The notes: generated from the letters alone by a model not told the origin. A stretch of DNA of 64,000 nucleotides from Craterostigma plantagineum (GCA_027422505.1 JAPQWV010001403.1:26675-90674), one strand, 5' to 3'. Counted from the first letter of the stretch, positions 48,519 to 59,693 are shown. Numbers and translations are program-made.

Positions 48519-49617
48519 TTGGCAAAAGCCTAAAATAGTCCCCGATGTTCCGAGATCAATTTTGTCCCCGATGTTATCGAAAATGAACCAAATTGGTTAC
48601 TCCGTCAGTCCGAGCGTCAATTTAGACGGTGACGATATTTGCGACGGAATCGAAAAAGTTAAAAAAAAAAAACTTCAAATTGAGGAAAAAATTAAAAAAA
48701 AGAAAAAAATTCAAAAAAAAAAGAGTAAAAAATTTAAAAAAAAACAACTAAAGAGAATATACCAGTAAAATTAAATAAAAATTAAATAATAATAAAAAAT
48801 AAATAATAATAAAATTAAAACAATAAACTAAATTAAAATAAAAAAGATATATAAATTTAAGATTTGAAAAAGTAAAAAAAAATACATTATCTATTAAAAT
48901 GAAATAAAAAAAAACAAAATTAAGGATAAAAAATGCCTCGAATTCTTTTTAACAAATGTACTGGGATGATTGCATCGCCGTTACAGTTCTCGATTTTTTT
49001 AACATTATCACGATAATTAACGATAATTCCCGATCTCATCTTTGTCCAGTTAACGGCGATGCAATCATCCCAATGTATTTGTTAAAAAGAAAATCGAGAA
49101 CAGAGACGATTATGTCCTCACTAACTGGCAGCGGTCTTCGTAAAACTTTTAGAGGCATTTTATCCTTAATTTGTTTTTCATTTTTATTTAATTTTAATAA
49201 AATAATATTTTAATTTTTACTTTTTTTTTCAAATCCTAAATTTATATTTATCACTTTTTATTTTAATTTTGGTTTATATTATATTTCTGTTATTATTTAT
49301 TTTTCATATATTATTTTTTATCTAATTTATTAGTAATATTCTCTTTTTTTTGAGTTTTTTATTCTATTTTTTGAACTTTTCTTTTTTTTTGGATTTTTAC
49401 TCATTTTTAGTTTTTTTTTAACTTTTTCATTTAGCTGACGTATTTCGTCGCTAATACGTGGAAAATACCATCGCTGTCTAAATGACCCTTGGTCAGACGG
49501 GGTGACCAATTGGTTCATTTGGATAACATCGGGGACTAAATTGATCTCAGCGGAACATCGAAGACTAAATTGGTTCACATTTGTAAACACTGGGGACTAT
49601 TTTAGGCTTTTGCCCAA
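48519..49617. mobile_element. long palindromic (fold-back, MULE-like) element
   Basis: The ends TTGGCAAAAGCC and, in reverse complement, TTGGGCAAAAGCC continue inward with CTAAAATAGTCCCC and CCCGATGTTATC blocks on both arms. AT-rich middles follow (48770-48930 and 49180-49360). The centre is a hairpin whose stems (48947-48984 and 49038-49083) share ACTGGGATGATTGCATCGCC-like sequence. Both arms are about 500 bases. AACAAAA flanks both ends, a possible partial target duplication. No gene is present. Confidence 0.75.
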
Positions 49618-49647
49618 AACAAAATAATATAAGATTCCACCTTTACA

Positions 49648-49909
49648 TCTATACTCTTTTAATGGTCTATGGTGACTATAAACTGACAAATTTGATCTGT
49701 CAGCTTATTATAATTTAGTCATTCTATTTGTAATTTATTAATTGAATACTTTTCATATAACTTCTAATTTTTCTATTTATTGTACTTATACCTTTATTCA
49801 TTATTCCACGTTTATTAAAAAATTATGTTTCATCTTAAACATTAAAAATTAGCTCAACATATAAATAATATTAAATAAACAAACTTATACAGTGTGCAAA
49901 AATGTACTA
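49648..49909 (+). mobile_element. Helitron-like fragment
   Basis: The head TCTATACTCTTTTAATGG follows an A, then AACTGACAAATTTGATCTGTCAG. The tail AGTGTGCAAAAATGTACTA resembles those at 25199-25709. The terminal CTAT differs from the canonical CTAG. Confidence 0.45.
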
Positions 49910-49951
49910 TTCTAAAAACACTTTAACGGCTCTTCTTTCTCCTCCTTACAA

Positions 49952-52212
49952 TCACAACCTCTTACCTATACTCGAAAACCTCCTCGCCGCCGCGACTATT
50001 ACAGCCTTACTAAGAAGCCCTCTGTCCAAACCACACGCAATAGCCACCGCCCCGCCGATCAGCAGAACCTTCGTCACCCCCTCCTCGACGAGCGCTCTCC
50101 GACGACATAATTCGTTTCTATGCTTTTTTCGCACGATTTTTCTCCTATTTCTTCGAGGCGCGCTTTCGTGTTGATACGAGCGAGAAAAGCGCTCCTCGAA
50201 AGCAGCGCCTCCTTCCCCGATCTGTGCGCTTGGTACGCCCTAAACGCGGGATCGATCTTCTTCACTGCGCCCCACATTCCTTGACGTACGCCGAGCTTCG
50301 CAATCTCCCACGGGATTCCCATGTCCTCGTGGTGGAAGAGTAGGACTTCGCATGCGTTGGACGCCCGTCTATCTTCGACTCGGCTGGAAAAATTAATTTT
50401 TTCAAGAAAACATATGCACGGTGAGGCGTCGAACGGCCTGAATGATTGGAGTAGATTTGAATTTTTAAATTACGACTATCATGAAATTTCTTTTTTTGAC
50501 CTCTAACTTGTCTGTTTTCCAAAAACTAGTTCAGTATGTCTGCAGACACGGAAATTTGGCCTGGCCCAACCAATAAAATCCGTCCAGACTAACGGTGTTA
50601 ATTTAACCAGGTGATCAAAGTGGAACAAAATCGGTAACACTGGGGACTAAAAGTGATATCTCGGAGCATAAGGGGACAAAAAAAAAACGCCCATATCCGA
50701 AACATTGAGGACAAAAAAACGATATTCTCCCGTTATCATACATAGTCCTTCCATAACATTCTTGGGACATTTTATTAATGCTTCTTTCCGGCTAGAAAAA
50801 GAAAATGATTGCTTCGACAAGAACGTTAGTCAAAATTAATAGCGTAAAAGGACTATTTAGGATAAAATGGCCAGAAAATGGGAGGAAATACGTACCTGGA
50901 CGAATACACCAGCTCGAATAGTACAAGTCGACCCGCCTCGGTTTTTCATGTCGGGCCAAAGAGGAGAATGCACACTCTAAAGCATTTACTTTAACAGATA
51001 TTAGTTAATCGCGCCAAAGAACTCGGTATTTCTTTTGCTCGTCGAAGAATCCTTAAATTCCCGCCCTTACCTTAGTTATGCAATAATACGAACTTCCACA
51101 GTCCCAAATCCTTCGACCGATGACGTACTCTCTGTCGCTGCAAAAGAATGGGAACTGCAAAGTAGCGAAGAATCGAAGTCAAAATCAACCCAACATAAAC
51201 TAGATAAAATTACAAAAAAGAAAACAAAAAGTGGCACCTTTCGTATCCATCGAACGACCATTGTCCCGTTTTCGCAGCATTCTTCCAAAGTTTCGGCCTG
51301 TTTGAGCATGTCGTCCCATTTCAGTCTGAACTCGTCGTCCCCAGAAGAAATCCCTCACCATTTCGGGGGTGGCGGTTTCGTAAATTGTCCTGCTACGGTA
51401 CTGAGGAGGGCCACTCTGTATGCAATAAACGACGAGATTTTTTATATTACATGCGAAAATTGGGATTTGTTGCAGATTTTTTTCAACATCAATTTGACAG
51501 GCATAAGATTATTACCATGGGATCTCTTCTCCAAGCTTGGTAGGTCATGTTAGGCGTCGATTTCTCCATCATATGAATCCACGAAGGGCCTCCGTCTTTT
51601 TCTTCGACAAGTTGTGGAAGTGTTGTTGAGATCGACGTCGTCGACGTGGCATGGAATTTCTTCGTTCTTTGACTTTCTTGAACTGTGATACACAAATAAA
51701 CGCGAGTTTTATCACCAAAACAAGCAGCAACTATCAAACAAGAACTCGACGTAGAACATAAATGCCTCGGGCGAAACTTAGCTATCGACGAAACAAGAAA
51801 AAACTTCGAAAGCAACCTGCAATTAGAACTTGAAATGCCAGACAAGGATGACCCTTCTTTCTCAGGAAACTGAAGAAGAGCTCAAACTTGGCGATGAAGA
51901 AATCACTTCTACTCTGTTTCCATTAGAATCCGCAAAATTCAATTTTATTTGAGCCATTTAGGTTTCCACGCCAAACCACCAAATTCCAGCAATAAAGCGA
52001 CACAAAGAGGAATCACAAACATCATCAGCTCAAACAAGTATCTCCCATTGTGGTTTTCGCAAATTCTCCAGAAAAATCGAAATCGAGGCGCATACAGCTT
52101 GTAAGCTACTGCACACGCTCATAGAGGACAAAGAACAAACACACCTAACGAGCAGAGGCAAAACAAAGCCGACAAACGAAGAATCAGAATAAAACTTCAA
52201 CTTTAAAGCCAT
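49952..52212 (-). CDS. START-domain lipid-binding protein (CP5-like), six exons
   Basis: Exons: 52212-51817, 51682-51516, 51415-51238, 51154-51071, 50974-50896 and 50383-49952. The N-terminus has a hydrophobic segment ending LAWKPKW. The START (polyketide cyclase/lipid transport) region shows EKSTPNMTYQAWRRDP, GPPQYRSRTIYE, ATPEMVRDFFW, CSDREYVIGRRIWD and HEKPRRVDLYYSSWCIRP. The C-terminus has HHEDMGIPWEIAKLGVRQG and a final hydrophobic segment (VLLIGGAVAIACGLDRGLL). This matches the plant membrane-anchored START family typified by Arabidopsis CP5 (At1g64720). The ligand is unknown. One-base changes disturb exons 1, 2, 3 (extra G in TGGGGAC), 5 and 6. The start codon chosen (52212) is the least certain part. 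The last intron contains a transposon fragment. Confidence 0.8.
50525..50745. mobile_element. transposon fragment in the last intron of the START gene
   Basis: The phrases aacactggggactaaaagtg, cggagcataaggggacaaa and acattgaggacaaa resemble, but do not copy, the arms of the 48519-49617 palindrome (CACTGGGGACTATTTTAGG). Only one arm is recognisable. Confidence 0.4.
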
Positions 52213-52953
52213 AAATTATTCTGAAGATTCAAGGGGAAAAACCACGGAACAGAAAACACAAAAAACGCCAAGAAACGTCGGTGTAAGTGATAAAGATTGG
52301 GAAATTTGTGACTTGCGAGAAACGTAATCTAACAACTGAACAGTGGTTAGTTTCAGCGTGATTTTTAAGGTTGTGGTGAACAGCAAAGAAGGTTGCAAGA
52401 AATAGGCTTAAGGGCAAATCAAGTAAACTTAGTAGTACAGCCAAGATGAGATTTTTACTCTCTTGCGGCAATTGTGTAATGTAATGTATGAATGATGTCA
52501 CGTTTGTTTGGTAACAAGACTTACGTACTTTGATTTGACTCGCTTTGTAAACTAAAAGGAGAAAAAAATATTTATTTATGATCGTGCTTGTGCATTGTGC
52601 TACTTGCATCGTCAATAACTCGCGGATATTATAGGTTACGCCGTCCAATGTGAAATCTATGACTTCTATTATAGTCTAAATATTAAATGGCCCCTAATCC
52701 TTCGTACCATAATATGTTAGTGTCAATGATTAGGAATTGTTTGTCGGAAAATCATCGAGTCCACTGATTAGTAATTGTGAAATTTGTAAAAACTTGAAGT
52801 ACATTTTCACGTAGCAACGAAAATAATTTGAAGTGAAGTAGTCGAAGTAAGAGTTTGGCAAAAAATTGAATTGCTACTAAAATTTTATCATTTGTAGTAC
52901 TAAAGCCTTATTAGGTACGGCGCACAAGTTGACAAGCCCATTAAGACATTTAA
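52213..52953. other. promoter and leader side of the START gene
   Basis: No additional gene is seen. Minus-strand open frames here have no family resemblance. The region should contain the START-gene leader, and becomes AT-rich leftward of the Tourist element. Confidence 0.4.
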
Positions 52954-53301
52954 GGGGTCGTTTGATATTGGGTATGAGTGTGTATGAAAAGTTAACTCGC
53001 GTTTGATATCTGTGTATAGCCATACATGCCTTGTATGGCTATACATGTCTATTACAAGGATTTTGGTTATAGGACTTGTATTTGCATACCCACTTCTAAG
53101 GTTGTTATGAGGTATGTATCACTAATCCATACACACATATACACACATCAAACACATCTATCAAACACAATTTATATCATTACACAAATCATTAATACAC
53201 ACATATCAAACATGTTAAAATACAATATCAACGGAAAATCCTTGTCATGCACAAATAACTTATACCCATATAATCCATAAACAAGGATATCAAACGAGCC
53301 C
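52954..53301. mobile_element. Tourist-like (PIF/Harbinger) MITE
   Basis: The termini GGGGTCGTTTGATA and, in reverse complement, GGGCTCGTTTGATA are flanked by TAA on both sides (52951-52953 and 53302-53304), the typical three-base duplication. The interior is about 348 bases, A/C-rich and non-coding. Confidence 0.85.
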
Positions 53302-53322
53302 TAACGGATTTTGTGAAATTCC

Positions 53323-54210
53323 CCTTTAGTACATTTAAATTTTAAATTCCTTTTAAATACTCCTCGAATTATTTCTTCTTGTTAGTACCGATTTGTGAAT
53401 TTCTTTCTGTTCAGTTCATCTTCGACGTGGAAAGACGAAATAACATTGCTTTACATTTTAGAACAAGCTGACAAAATATTATCGCATGAATTATAGCAAC
53501 AAAACTCGCTATTATAACAAGAAAACAGATATCATACCCGAAATTGTAGTAATTAGACCAATGTTTTCGATATTATGCCAAGTCAAACACAAAAAACCAG
53601 TAAATAACGTTATTATAATTTTATATCAATAAAACTAGACATTATTTATACCCATTGTTGTCGCTATTAAATAATTGTTGACAATATTATACCAGCATTA
53701 ACACACAACAAATTGGACATTATACCAACTGTTATCATTGTTATACCAACTGTTATTACTATTATACCAATAACGTAATTATAATTTATAGAATTAAAAT
53801 TGGACATTTACTAAACTGTTCTGTTGTCGTTATTTTACCAACATAACTGAATATTATAGAAAGGGTTATCATTATTATACCAACAATTGGTATATTATTC
53901 AATTTTGTTGGTATAGTAACAATAACCGTTGGTATAATATTCAGTTTGTTGGTATGTTAACGACAAGGATGGTATATGTCCAATTTTTATTTGTAAAGTT
54001 ATAATAACGTTCTTTGTGGTATAATATTTTTATTGGTATAGCAGCAACGACAATTGATATAATATTCAGATATATTGTGAGAAAATATTATTTTCTTCAT
54101 TTTACTGTTTGGGGTATTAAATACAACTTTTCATAGATGGATACCGAACAAGAAGAAATAAATCGAAGAATTGAACATGAATTTTAAAATTCCAAAGGTA
54201 CTAAAAAGAG
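53323..54210. mobile_element. inverted-repeat element with mirrored 21-nt TATACC phrase arrays
   Basis: The left end (TTTAGTACATTTAAATTTTA ... ATTATTTCTTCTTGTT) matches the reverse complement of the right end (TTTAGTACC ... TTTATTTCTTCTTGTTCGG). Inside, tatacc words start at 53721, 53742 and 53763 (21-base steps). After the midpoint the reverse words (ttggtat) start at 53887, 53908, 53929, 53949 and 53969. A possible 8-9-base duplication (AAATTCCCC and AAATCCCTA) flanks it. No coding capacity. Confidence 0.7.
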
Positions 54211-54275
54211 AAATCCCTAAATTATTTTCCTCTATTCATTTTGTAATTAAATATATAGTGTACGTGTCGTTGCAT

Positions 54276-54300
54276 TATATATATATATATATATATATAT
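54276..54300. repeat. TA microsatellite
   Basis: A pure TA run of about 12 units. Confidence 0.9.
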
Positions 54301-54415
54301 CGGTTTTAGTACACATATGTGGCGGCCATTTAGGTCGCTTATAGAAAGTAGCTCGTACAAAGTGAAATATACATAGCCTGACATATATTTCATTCGGCTC
54401 ATTGTTCTCTTCCCG

Positions 54416-54915
54416 TCCTGGTTTTGAAAATCGGACCGAACTGGACCAGACCGGCCGGTTCAAGCCAGAAACCGGTGATGGTTCCAGTCCGGTTCAGAAT
54501 TATTAAAAAAATAACAAATAACAAAAACGAAGCTGATAAATTTACAAAATAGTTAGATATTGTAAAATGGTGTGGTCCAATAGTTTATGCGTTGACTTTT
54601 TTTCTAAAGGTCATGTGTTCAAAATCTTCTTGTGGACAATATTTAAATTATTTTTTTGGTACTTAATCAATGTTTATTTCCCAACCTATTTTAAGTTTAT
54701 TTAATTTTTGACCGCTACTTCATCAATTAATTTATGACATTGCACTTTATAACTAGTTTTTAATCTCCAATATTTTTTATTTGATTGATAACATAATATT
54801 ATATATTTAAGAACACCAGTTGGACTCCGGTTTGATTCCGGTTTTATACAGTTAAACCACTAAACCTTAAACCACTAAAATTTCGGTCCGGTTCGAAAAT
54901 CCGGTTTTAAATTTC
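54416..54915. mobile_element. hAT-like MITE with GGTTCGAAAACCGG-type ends
   Basis: The left end (GTCCTGGTTTTGAAAATCGG) and the reverse complement of the right end (AACCGGATTTTCGAACCGG) share the CGGTCCGGTT/CCGGTTTT repertoire typical of plant hAT MITEs. Several CCGGTT words lie near both ends. The interior is AT-rich and non-coding. The exact borders and target duplication are not clear. Confidence 0.5.
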
Positions 54916-56213
54916 TCATATAGTTAGATCAGATTTGAAATATGTAAATTTCAGATTATATCTGGAATATCATCTTATCTATATTTTCTAGCAATCTCCG
55001 ACAATTTTATTGAAATAATCGACGTTAGCACGTTCCGCGACCTTTCTTGCCCTACTAAAAAAATTATTTATTCCCACAAGATAAAGATAATATTTTATAT
55101 TTCAGGAGTTCTCCAACTTTTGCTGTTATTTCAATCTATCTTTTAGATTACTAATGTCCCAAATTGGAAATTTGGCAATTGAAATGTGGTTAGATTAATG
55201 ACACCTATAAACGTTGTATTGGCGAAACCATAAATTCAAATTTGGATTTGAATCATATATTTGATAGTTTGCACGAAATTCCAAAAACATATTTCAAAAC
55301 AAATCGAAATGTTCCATTATTGTCCGATAAAAAAACTTCTACGAAAATTATGGGGAGACCCAAATTTATTTCTAAACTTACCAATAAATAATTCACAACC
55401 GATTCAAACATATATAATTTTCCCGACTAATCATTATGCACTAAGAAAGACTATGTTTATCCACGACGTTCACAACCGGTCATGAGAATAAATATTAGTT
55501 TCTCTCTCCTCCACATTCACAACATACACCTCAATAATTTTTATACTTTTCAACAACCATCACAACCTATAATATTTATATTTATAATTATTTTTTAGTA
55601 GTATTTGAATGTTTGAAAAATAGATTACATTATACGATTTAAAATTATACTTCGGTCATTGGAGATAGAAAAATAATATGAATTATGATAGATTATAAAA
55701 GGTAATAGAAATTTGAAATTGTGACTCAAAATGTAGCAATATTAGTCTCTATTTGCAGATATAAAAAACCATACATTTGGTAAAAAATAAAATAAAATTT
55801 TAATAGATAACTAAATGTATCATAAAAATCAATAAAAACCACAAAAAACAGTTTGAAAACTGTGCACAACCGGTTGGTGAACAAGGTTGGTCTACCAACC
55901 GGGTTGTGTGGAAGTTGTGGGGAATATTTACTTGTTTGATTTATTATTTAACTATATTGCATAACGGTTGTCCGGATAGTTGATAAAGATAGTTTAGATC
56001 CCATCGGGGGTGCAAGTTGCAAACAAGAAAACGATTAAAAAGGGGACAAAAATAAACAAGAAAATTGAAGAAAAAAGGCCCTAATAAATAACTGATTGTA
56101 CGGTACAAAATACAACTCGAAAGTATCCCTCCAATAATTCTCACCCACCCACCCACAAACAAACTTCAAATTCCAAAACGAAAGAAAAAGAGAAAGAAAA
56201 AAAATTCAAGAAA
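54916..56213. other. AT-rich intergenic DNA, 3' flank of the RING-H2 gene
   Basis: No gene is seen. An imperfect inverted pair rich in ACAACC/GGTTGT words (around 55470-55550 and 55860-55925) may be another degraded MITE. The 3' UTR of the RING gene should lie at the right end. Confidence 0.4.
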
Positions 56214-56774
56214 CTAGAGATTAGAAGAAGAAGACTCATACGCTCTACTTGAACGATAATACCACTCAAGAATCGTACGAGGAGGCAATAACATAGATCT
56301 ACACAAAGGACAAGTTATCCTTCCCTCATCAACCCACCCATCTAAGCACTCTCTATGAAACAAATGCTTACAATTACGAAGCCACCTTACCTCATCGCTC
56401 AACTCAATCGAATCCAAGCAAACTGTGCAACTACTGATGATCATTGCATCCTCTGTTATCGACCCTTCTTCTTCCAAGTAGTCTTTCCTCAGATCTTGGT
56501 AATGAAGGACGATTAGCCTATTCTTGATAGCACTTGTAATGACATGAACTGGGACGTGGACAAACGATGGGCAAGTGCTGTCTACGATGAGTGCGTAGCT
56601 GTTCATCAAACGATCCCTTGAACTAGGGTTTTCTTCCTCTCTCGGCGGAGGCTTGAATATTCCCAGGCGAGTGAGTGCTCCGATGAAGAAATAGCTGGCG
56701 TTAGCAAATATGTTTACCATGAATGAGAAGGTGAGGATCTTTGGTACTTTAATGGCGTAGTAGAGAATGCCCAT
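56214..56774 (-). CDS. BRH1-like RING-H2 E3 ubiquitin ligase, single exon, intact
   Basis: The protein has 186 residues and starts MGILYYAIKVPKI. A hydrophobic N-terminus (about residues 12-35) suggests membrane association. The RING-H2 ligands are C116, C119, C135, H137, H140, C143, C155 and C158, with the spacing C-X2-C-X15-C-X1-H-X2-H-X2-C-X11-C-X2-C and the usual WVDEG...TCPLCR tail. The layout matches plant brassinosteroid-responsive RING-H2 (BRH1) and related small E3 ligases, which pass ubiquitin from an E2 to substrate. The substrate is unknown. No intron and no frame lesion. The CT/GA-rich leader lies just upstream (56800-56825). Confidence 0.9.
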   Translation of the reverse strand: MGILYYAIKVPKILTFSFMVNIFANASYFFIGALTRLGIFKPPPREEENPSSRDRLMNSYALIVDSTCPSFVHVPVHVITSAIKNRLIVLHYQDLRKDYLEEEGSITEDAMIISSCTVCLDSIELSDEVRWLRNCKHLFHRECLDGWVDEGRITCPLCRSMLLPPRTILEWYYRSSRAYESSSSNL

Positions 56775-56974
56775 TTTTTTCCTTCTCTTGCAAATTGAGT
56801 TTTGTTTAGCGGAGAGAGAGATGGATAGAATGGAGTTCTTATTTGAAGGTGTTTTGTTTGTGGAGACTTTTAGGGATGACGCTGACTTTAGTTTGGATTA
56901 GATTGAATGATTCCCATCTGGCATTAGTTGATTGTTTTCTTTGTCGGCTTCTCAATGTATATGCAAGAAATAAC
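56775..56974. promoter_or_regulatory. upstream region of the RING-H2 gene
   Basis: This short unique stretch sits between the start codon and the next transposon. No specific element can be assigned. Confidence 0.3.
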
Positions 56975-57345
56975 TTTTTACATGTAGGTACCCATGCCAG
57001 AAAATTTTATAGATAGGTACTCAATTTAATTTTTATCAGTTTCTTCAGTCATGCCGTATCTTCCTGTGTGTGTATGGCGTACCATAACATGTTGATATAT
57101 GGTACCTAATATGATCGTACGGCGTACCTGTGTTTTAAATAGTGCGTACCTAAATGTGCTAATACATCGTACCATTTTCTATTATATAGGGTACCCAAAT
57201 GTGTTGTATGGCGTACATGCGGCGGATCGGGTACCTATCTGCAAAGAATCCATTCAGTTAGGTACCTACATATAAAAAATCCTGACAGGGTACTAAATTA
57301 CAAGTTTTTTTTACAGAGGGGGTATTTATGTGTAAACACCCCTTT
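56975..57345. mobile_element. inverted-repeat element with 22-23-nt GTACC phrase array
   Basis: The left arm (TTTTTACATGTAGGTACC ... TAGATAGGTACTC) matches the reverse complement of the right arm (TTTTTTATATGTAGGTACC ... CAGATAGGTACCC). Between them gtac(c) words start at 57079, 57102, 57124, 57146, 57169, 57191 and 57213. These are 22-23-base steps. It is non-coding and sits about 200 bases upstream of the RING-H2 gene start. Confidence 0.65.
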
Positions 57346-57447
57346 ATTATGACGCTTTTAATGGTTGAGATGATCACGTGTGGTGTGAGGACAAAATGTC
57401 CCACATCGAAACTGATAAATTACGGAGATCCGACCCGAATTTCTACA
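57346..57447 (+). mobile_element. 3' part of a Ty1/copia 5' LTR
   Basis: The sequence includes atgtcccacatcg and ends in CA immediately before the primer-binding site, as in plant copia LTRs. The LTR start is not identifiable and may be truncated by the adjacent element. Confidence 0.5.
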
Positions 57448-57459
57448 TGGTATCAGAGC
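57448..57459 (+). other. tRNA-Met primer-binding site of the copia element
   Basis: TGGTATCAGAGC is complementary to the 3' end of initiator tRNA-Met and directly follows the LTR terminus. Confidence 0.85.
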
Positions 57460-57460
57460 T

Positions 57461-58509
57461 ATGAGCAACTCAAACGATAATAGTTCTAGTTCTAGCGATG
57501 ATGAAATCTTTCCTCACAAAACGATTTCGCCGTATGATATCACGGCTAACGACAACCCGGGTATCTTAATTACCCAATTTATGCTGAACGGAGAGACGAA
57601 CTACAATGAATGGTCCAGGGCCGTCCCGATCGCGCTCCGGGCTCGTAAGAAATTTGGCTTTGTTGATGGATCTTTGCCACAAACGAAGTCGGCGAAAACA
57701 TTTGGATGATTGGCTGTTGATTCAGTTACTTCTCATCTCTTGAATTATGAACGTCATCGACGCGTCCATTCGTTCGTCCATTCCTCACAAGGAATTCGCG
57801 GCGGATATGTGGAATCATCTCATGAGCATTCTCAATTGTTACTGGTTCCGTATTCAACAACTGAAGGCCGATCTAGCCGTGCAAACAGAAAGGATTGTCA
57901 ATTATGGCATATTATGGCAAACTGCAAAAATTATGGGGTCGGAGATGCTGACTGCCTTCCCCTCACTGGTGTATGCGTCGAATGTACTAACGTCGTGGAG
58001 GCATTGTTGGAGAAAAAGCGAGAGGAGGAAAAGGTTCATCAATTTCTTTTGGACTTAGATTCTGATCTTTATGGCTCAATAAGATAAAATATTCTGTCTC
58101 ATGAACTCATCCCTTGCTCGTGCTTATTCCCTACTAATTCAAGAAGAACACATGCGCACGTCCGTTCCCGACAAGAATTCATGGTGGTGATGCGGTGAGT
58201 TTTGCCATTCAGACAAACACTAATCGCTCGGGTAAATCTCGGAGTCGTGGTGAATGGAGGGATAAGAACATCACTTGCACTCATTGTAAGCGAAGACGGA
58301 CATGATGAATCTACTTGTTCTGAAAAGACGCGTGGGACTGGTGGACGCAGTGCGAGTAGAGGTGGTGTTGGACGTGGTTCTACAAAGCAGCCCGCACGGG
58401 CTCATATGGCCACATTGAATCGAATTCATCTGCTGGAGAATCCGAGTCGAGTCAAGCGATAACTGGTTTAACCAATGATCAGCAGAACATTGTTGTCGCG
58501 TTACTTAAT
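57461..58509 (+). pseudogene. Ty1/copia gag fragment, frameshifted and truncated
   Basis: The start is MSNSNDNSSSSSDDEIFPHK, then NDNPGILITQFMLNGETNYN and IALRARKKFGFVDGSLPQ, the N-terminal gag motif of plant copia. The UBN2-type gag continues in shifted frames with IPHKEFAADMWNHL, IQQLKADLAV and KVHQFLLDLDSDLYGSIR, then a zinc-knuckle-like C..C stretch near 58275. It stops near 58509, where a foreign LTR-like sequence begins. Protease, integrase and reverse transcriptase are absent. Polyprotein function in particle formation is therefore lost. Confidence 0.8.
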
Positions 58510-59107
58510 TGTTGATCTATGACCGTCGATGACTTGGAATTGACCGGCATTTACGAGTGTTTGCTTCGATCTAATTCATCGAGCAATCGCAGCTCGAATT
58601 GGTTCGAAATCCGCAGCAAAACACAGAAACCAAAAAAACAGCTTTTACGTGGTTCGCCCATCTATATTGAGTCTACGTCCACGGACCAACTAGAGCGTTT
58701 TATTCCAAACCGAAGAAGGATTACAAGAATGATACCTCTTCAACTTTCAAGTTTACAACACTCATTAAATCTCTCTCTATCGAAAGCTACGATCGCTCAG
58801 AGACTGCTACTTGAAACCGTGAATCTGATATATATAGAGGAAATTAACAGTTCAGCAGCTGGTCTCGGCAACTTGTACTTGCGCTTTATGCCCCAGCTTA
58901 TATAAGCGTTAGCAACTCTATTACTCACTATTTAAATCTGAGCCATCCGATCTAATCAACGCGCCATGATCCAACCGTCCACATTAAACCAGTGAAGTCA
59001 TCTACTTCTTCAGCAATTTCAATTCTATCTTAAACTGTGATCATCTGAGCACTTTCTCGATCATCTCAAGCGTCGATCATCAGAGTTTTGGCTCATATTT
59101 TCCAACA
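58510..59107 (-). mobile_element. LTR of a second copia element in minus orientation
   Basis: On the minus strand it starts TGTTGGAAAATATGAGCC, immediately preceded by AAGGTGGAGATT. This is the classic polypurine tract plus LTR start of plant copia elements. The other end, ATAGATCAACA, gives matching TGTTG...CAACA termini. It directly abuts the broken gag of the plus-strand copia, so it probably inserted there. Confidence 0.6.
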
Positions 59108-59693
59108 AATCTCCACCTTGAGCCTATAACTCTCAACGCGCTCACCGAGCTTCGAGTTTACAGCCCACCCGAGCAAGTTACACTCGCTCAAACTTCATAC
59201 CAGAATCAGCCCTTTTTCAGCTTGGGTTCAGCTTTCGAAATCTGCAACCATCTGATTTGTCTGAACCCACAATAAAGGCTACACCTTGATTAACAATCCC
59301 ACCCAGTTGGTCATCCTGCTCCTCTAGCAGCGTCGAACATCGAACGAAACCTTATCAACTCCAAGCAAGATTGAAATCTCCCGCTTGAAGTCGGCTTGGT
59401 CCCTCGAGCCCAATCTCTTCATGTCGCATGAAGTTCATTGTTTCCTAGCTTCGTGAGCTCTCTTCACAGCCCATCTACAACTACCCTTTCCATGCTTCTT
59501 GGTCTTCATAACACGCACGACCTCAGCTTTGCTCAGTGAAGCTTCCAATTCAGTCACAACTTCACTCTCTCATAGGTTTTGACGCAGCTTCGAGCTCCCT
59601 TTCTTGAGGTGTTTCTTGACCCTCTTCAGCACTTTAGGCACCATAGATTCATCCCTCGAACTAGGCTCACAAGTACTCTTTCACTTGAAGAAA
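59108..59693 (-). mobile_element. internal 3' region of the minus-strand copia element
   Basis: The polypurine tract lies at 59108-59120. Beyond it the sequence has no clear pol similarity and is cut at 59694 by a gypsy LTR. Coding capacity cannot be shown. Confidence 0.4.

Noticed and set aside
51035..51553. Plus-strand open frame of 172 codons
   Set aside because: It is antisense to three well-supported START-gene exons on the minus strand.
52229..52648. Minus-strand open frame of 139 codons as an extra first exon of the START gene
   Set aside because: The START gene already has an N-terminal hydrophobic segment downstream, and this frame has no family resemblance.
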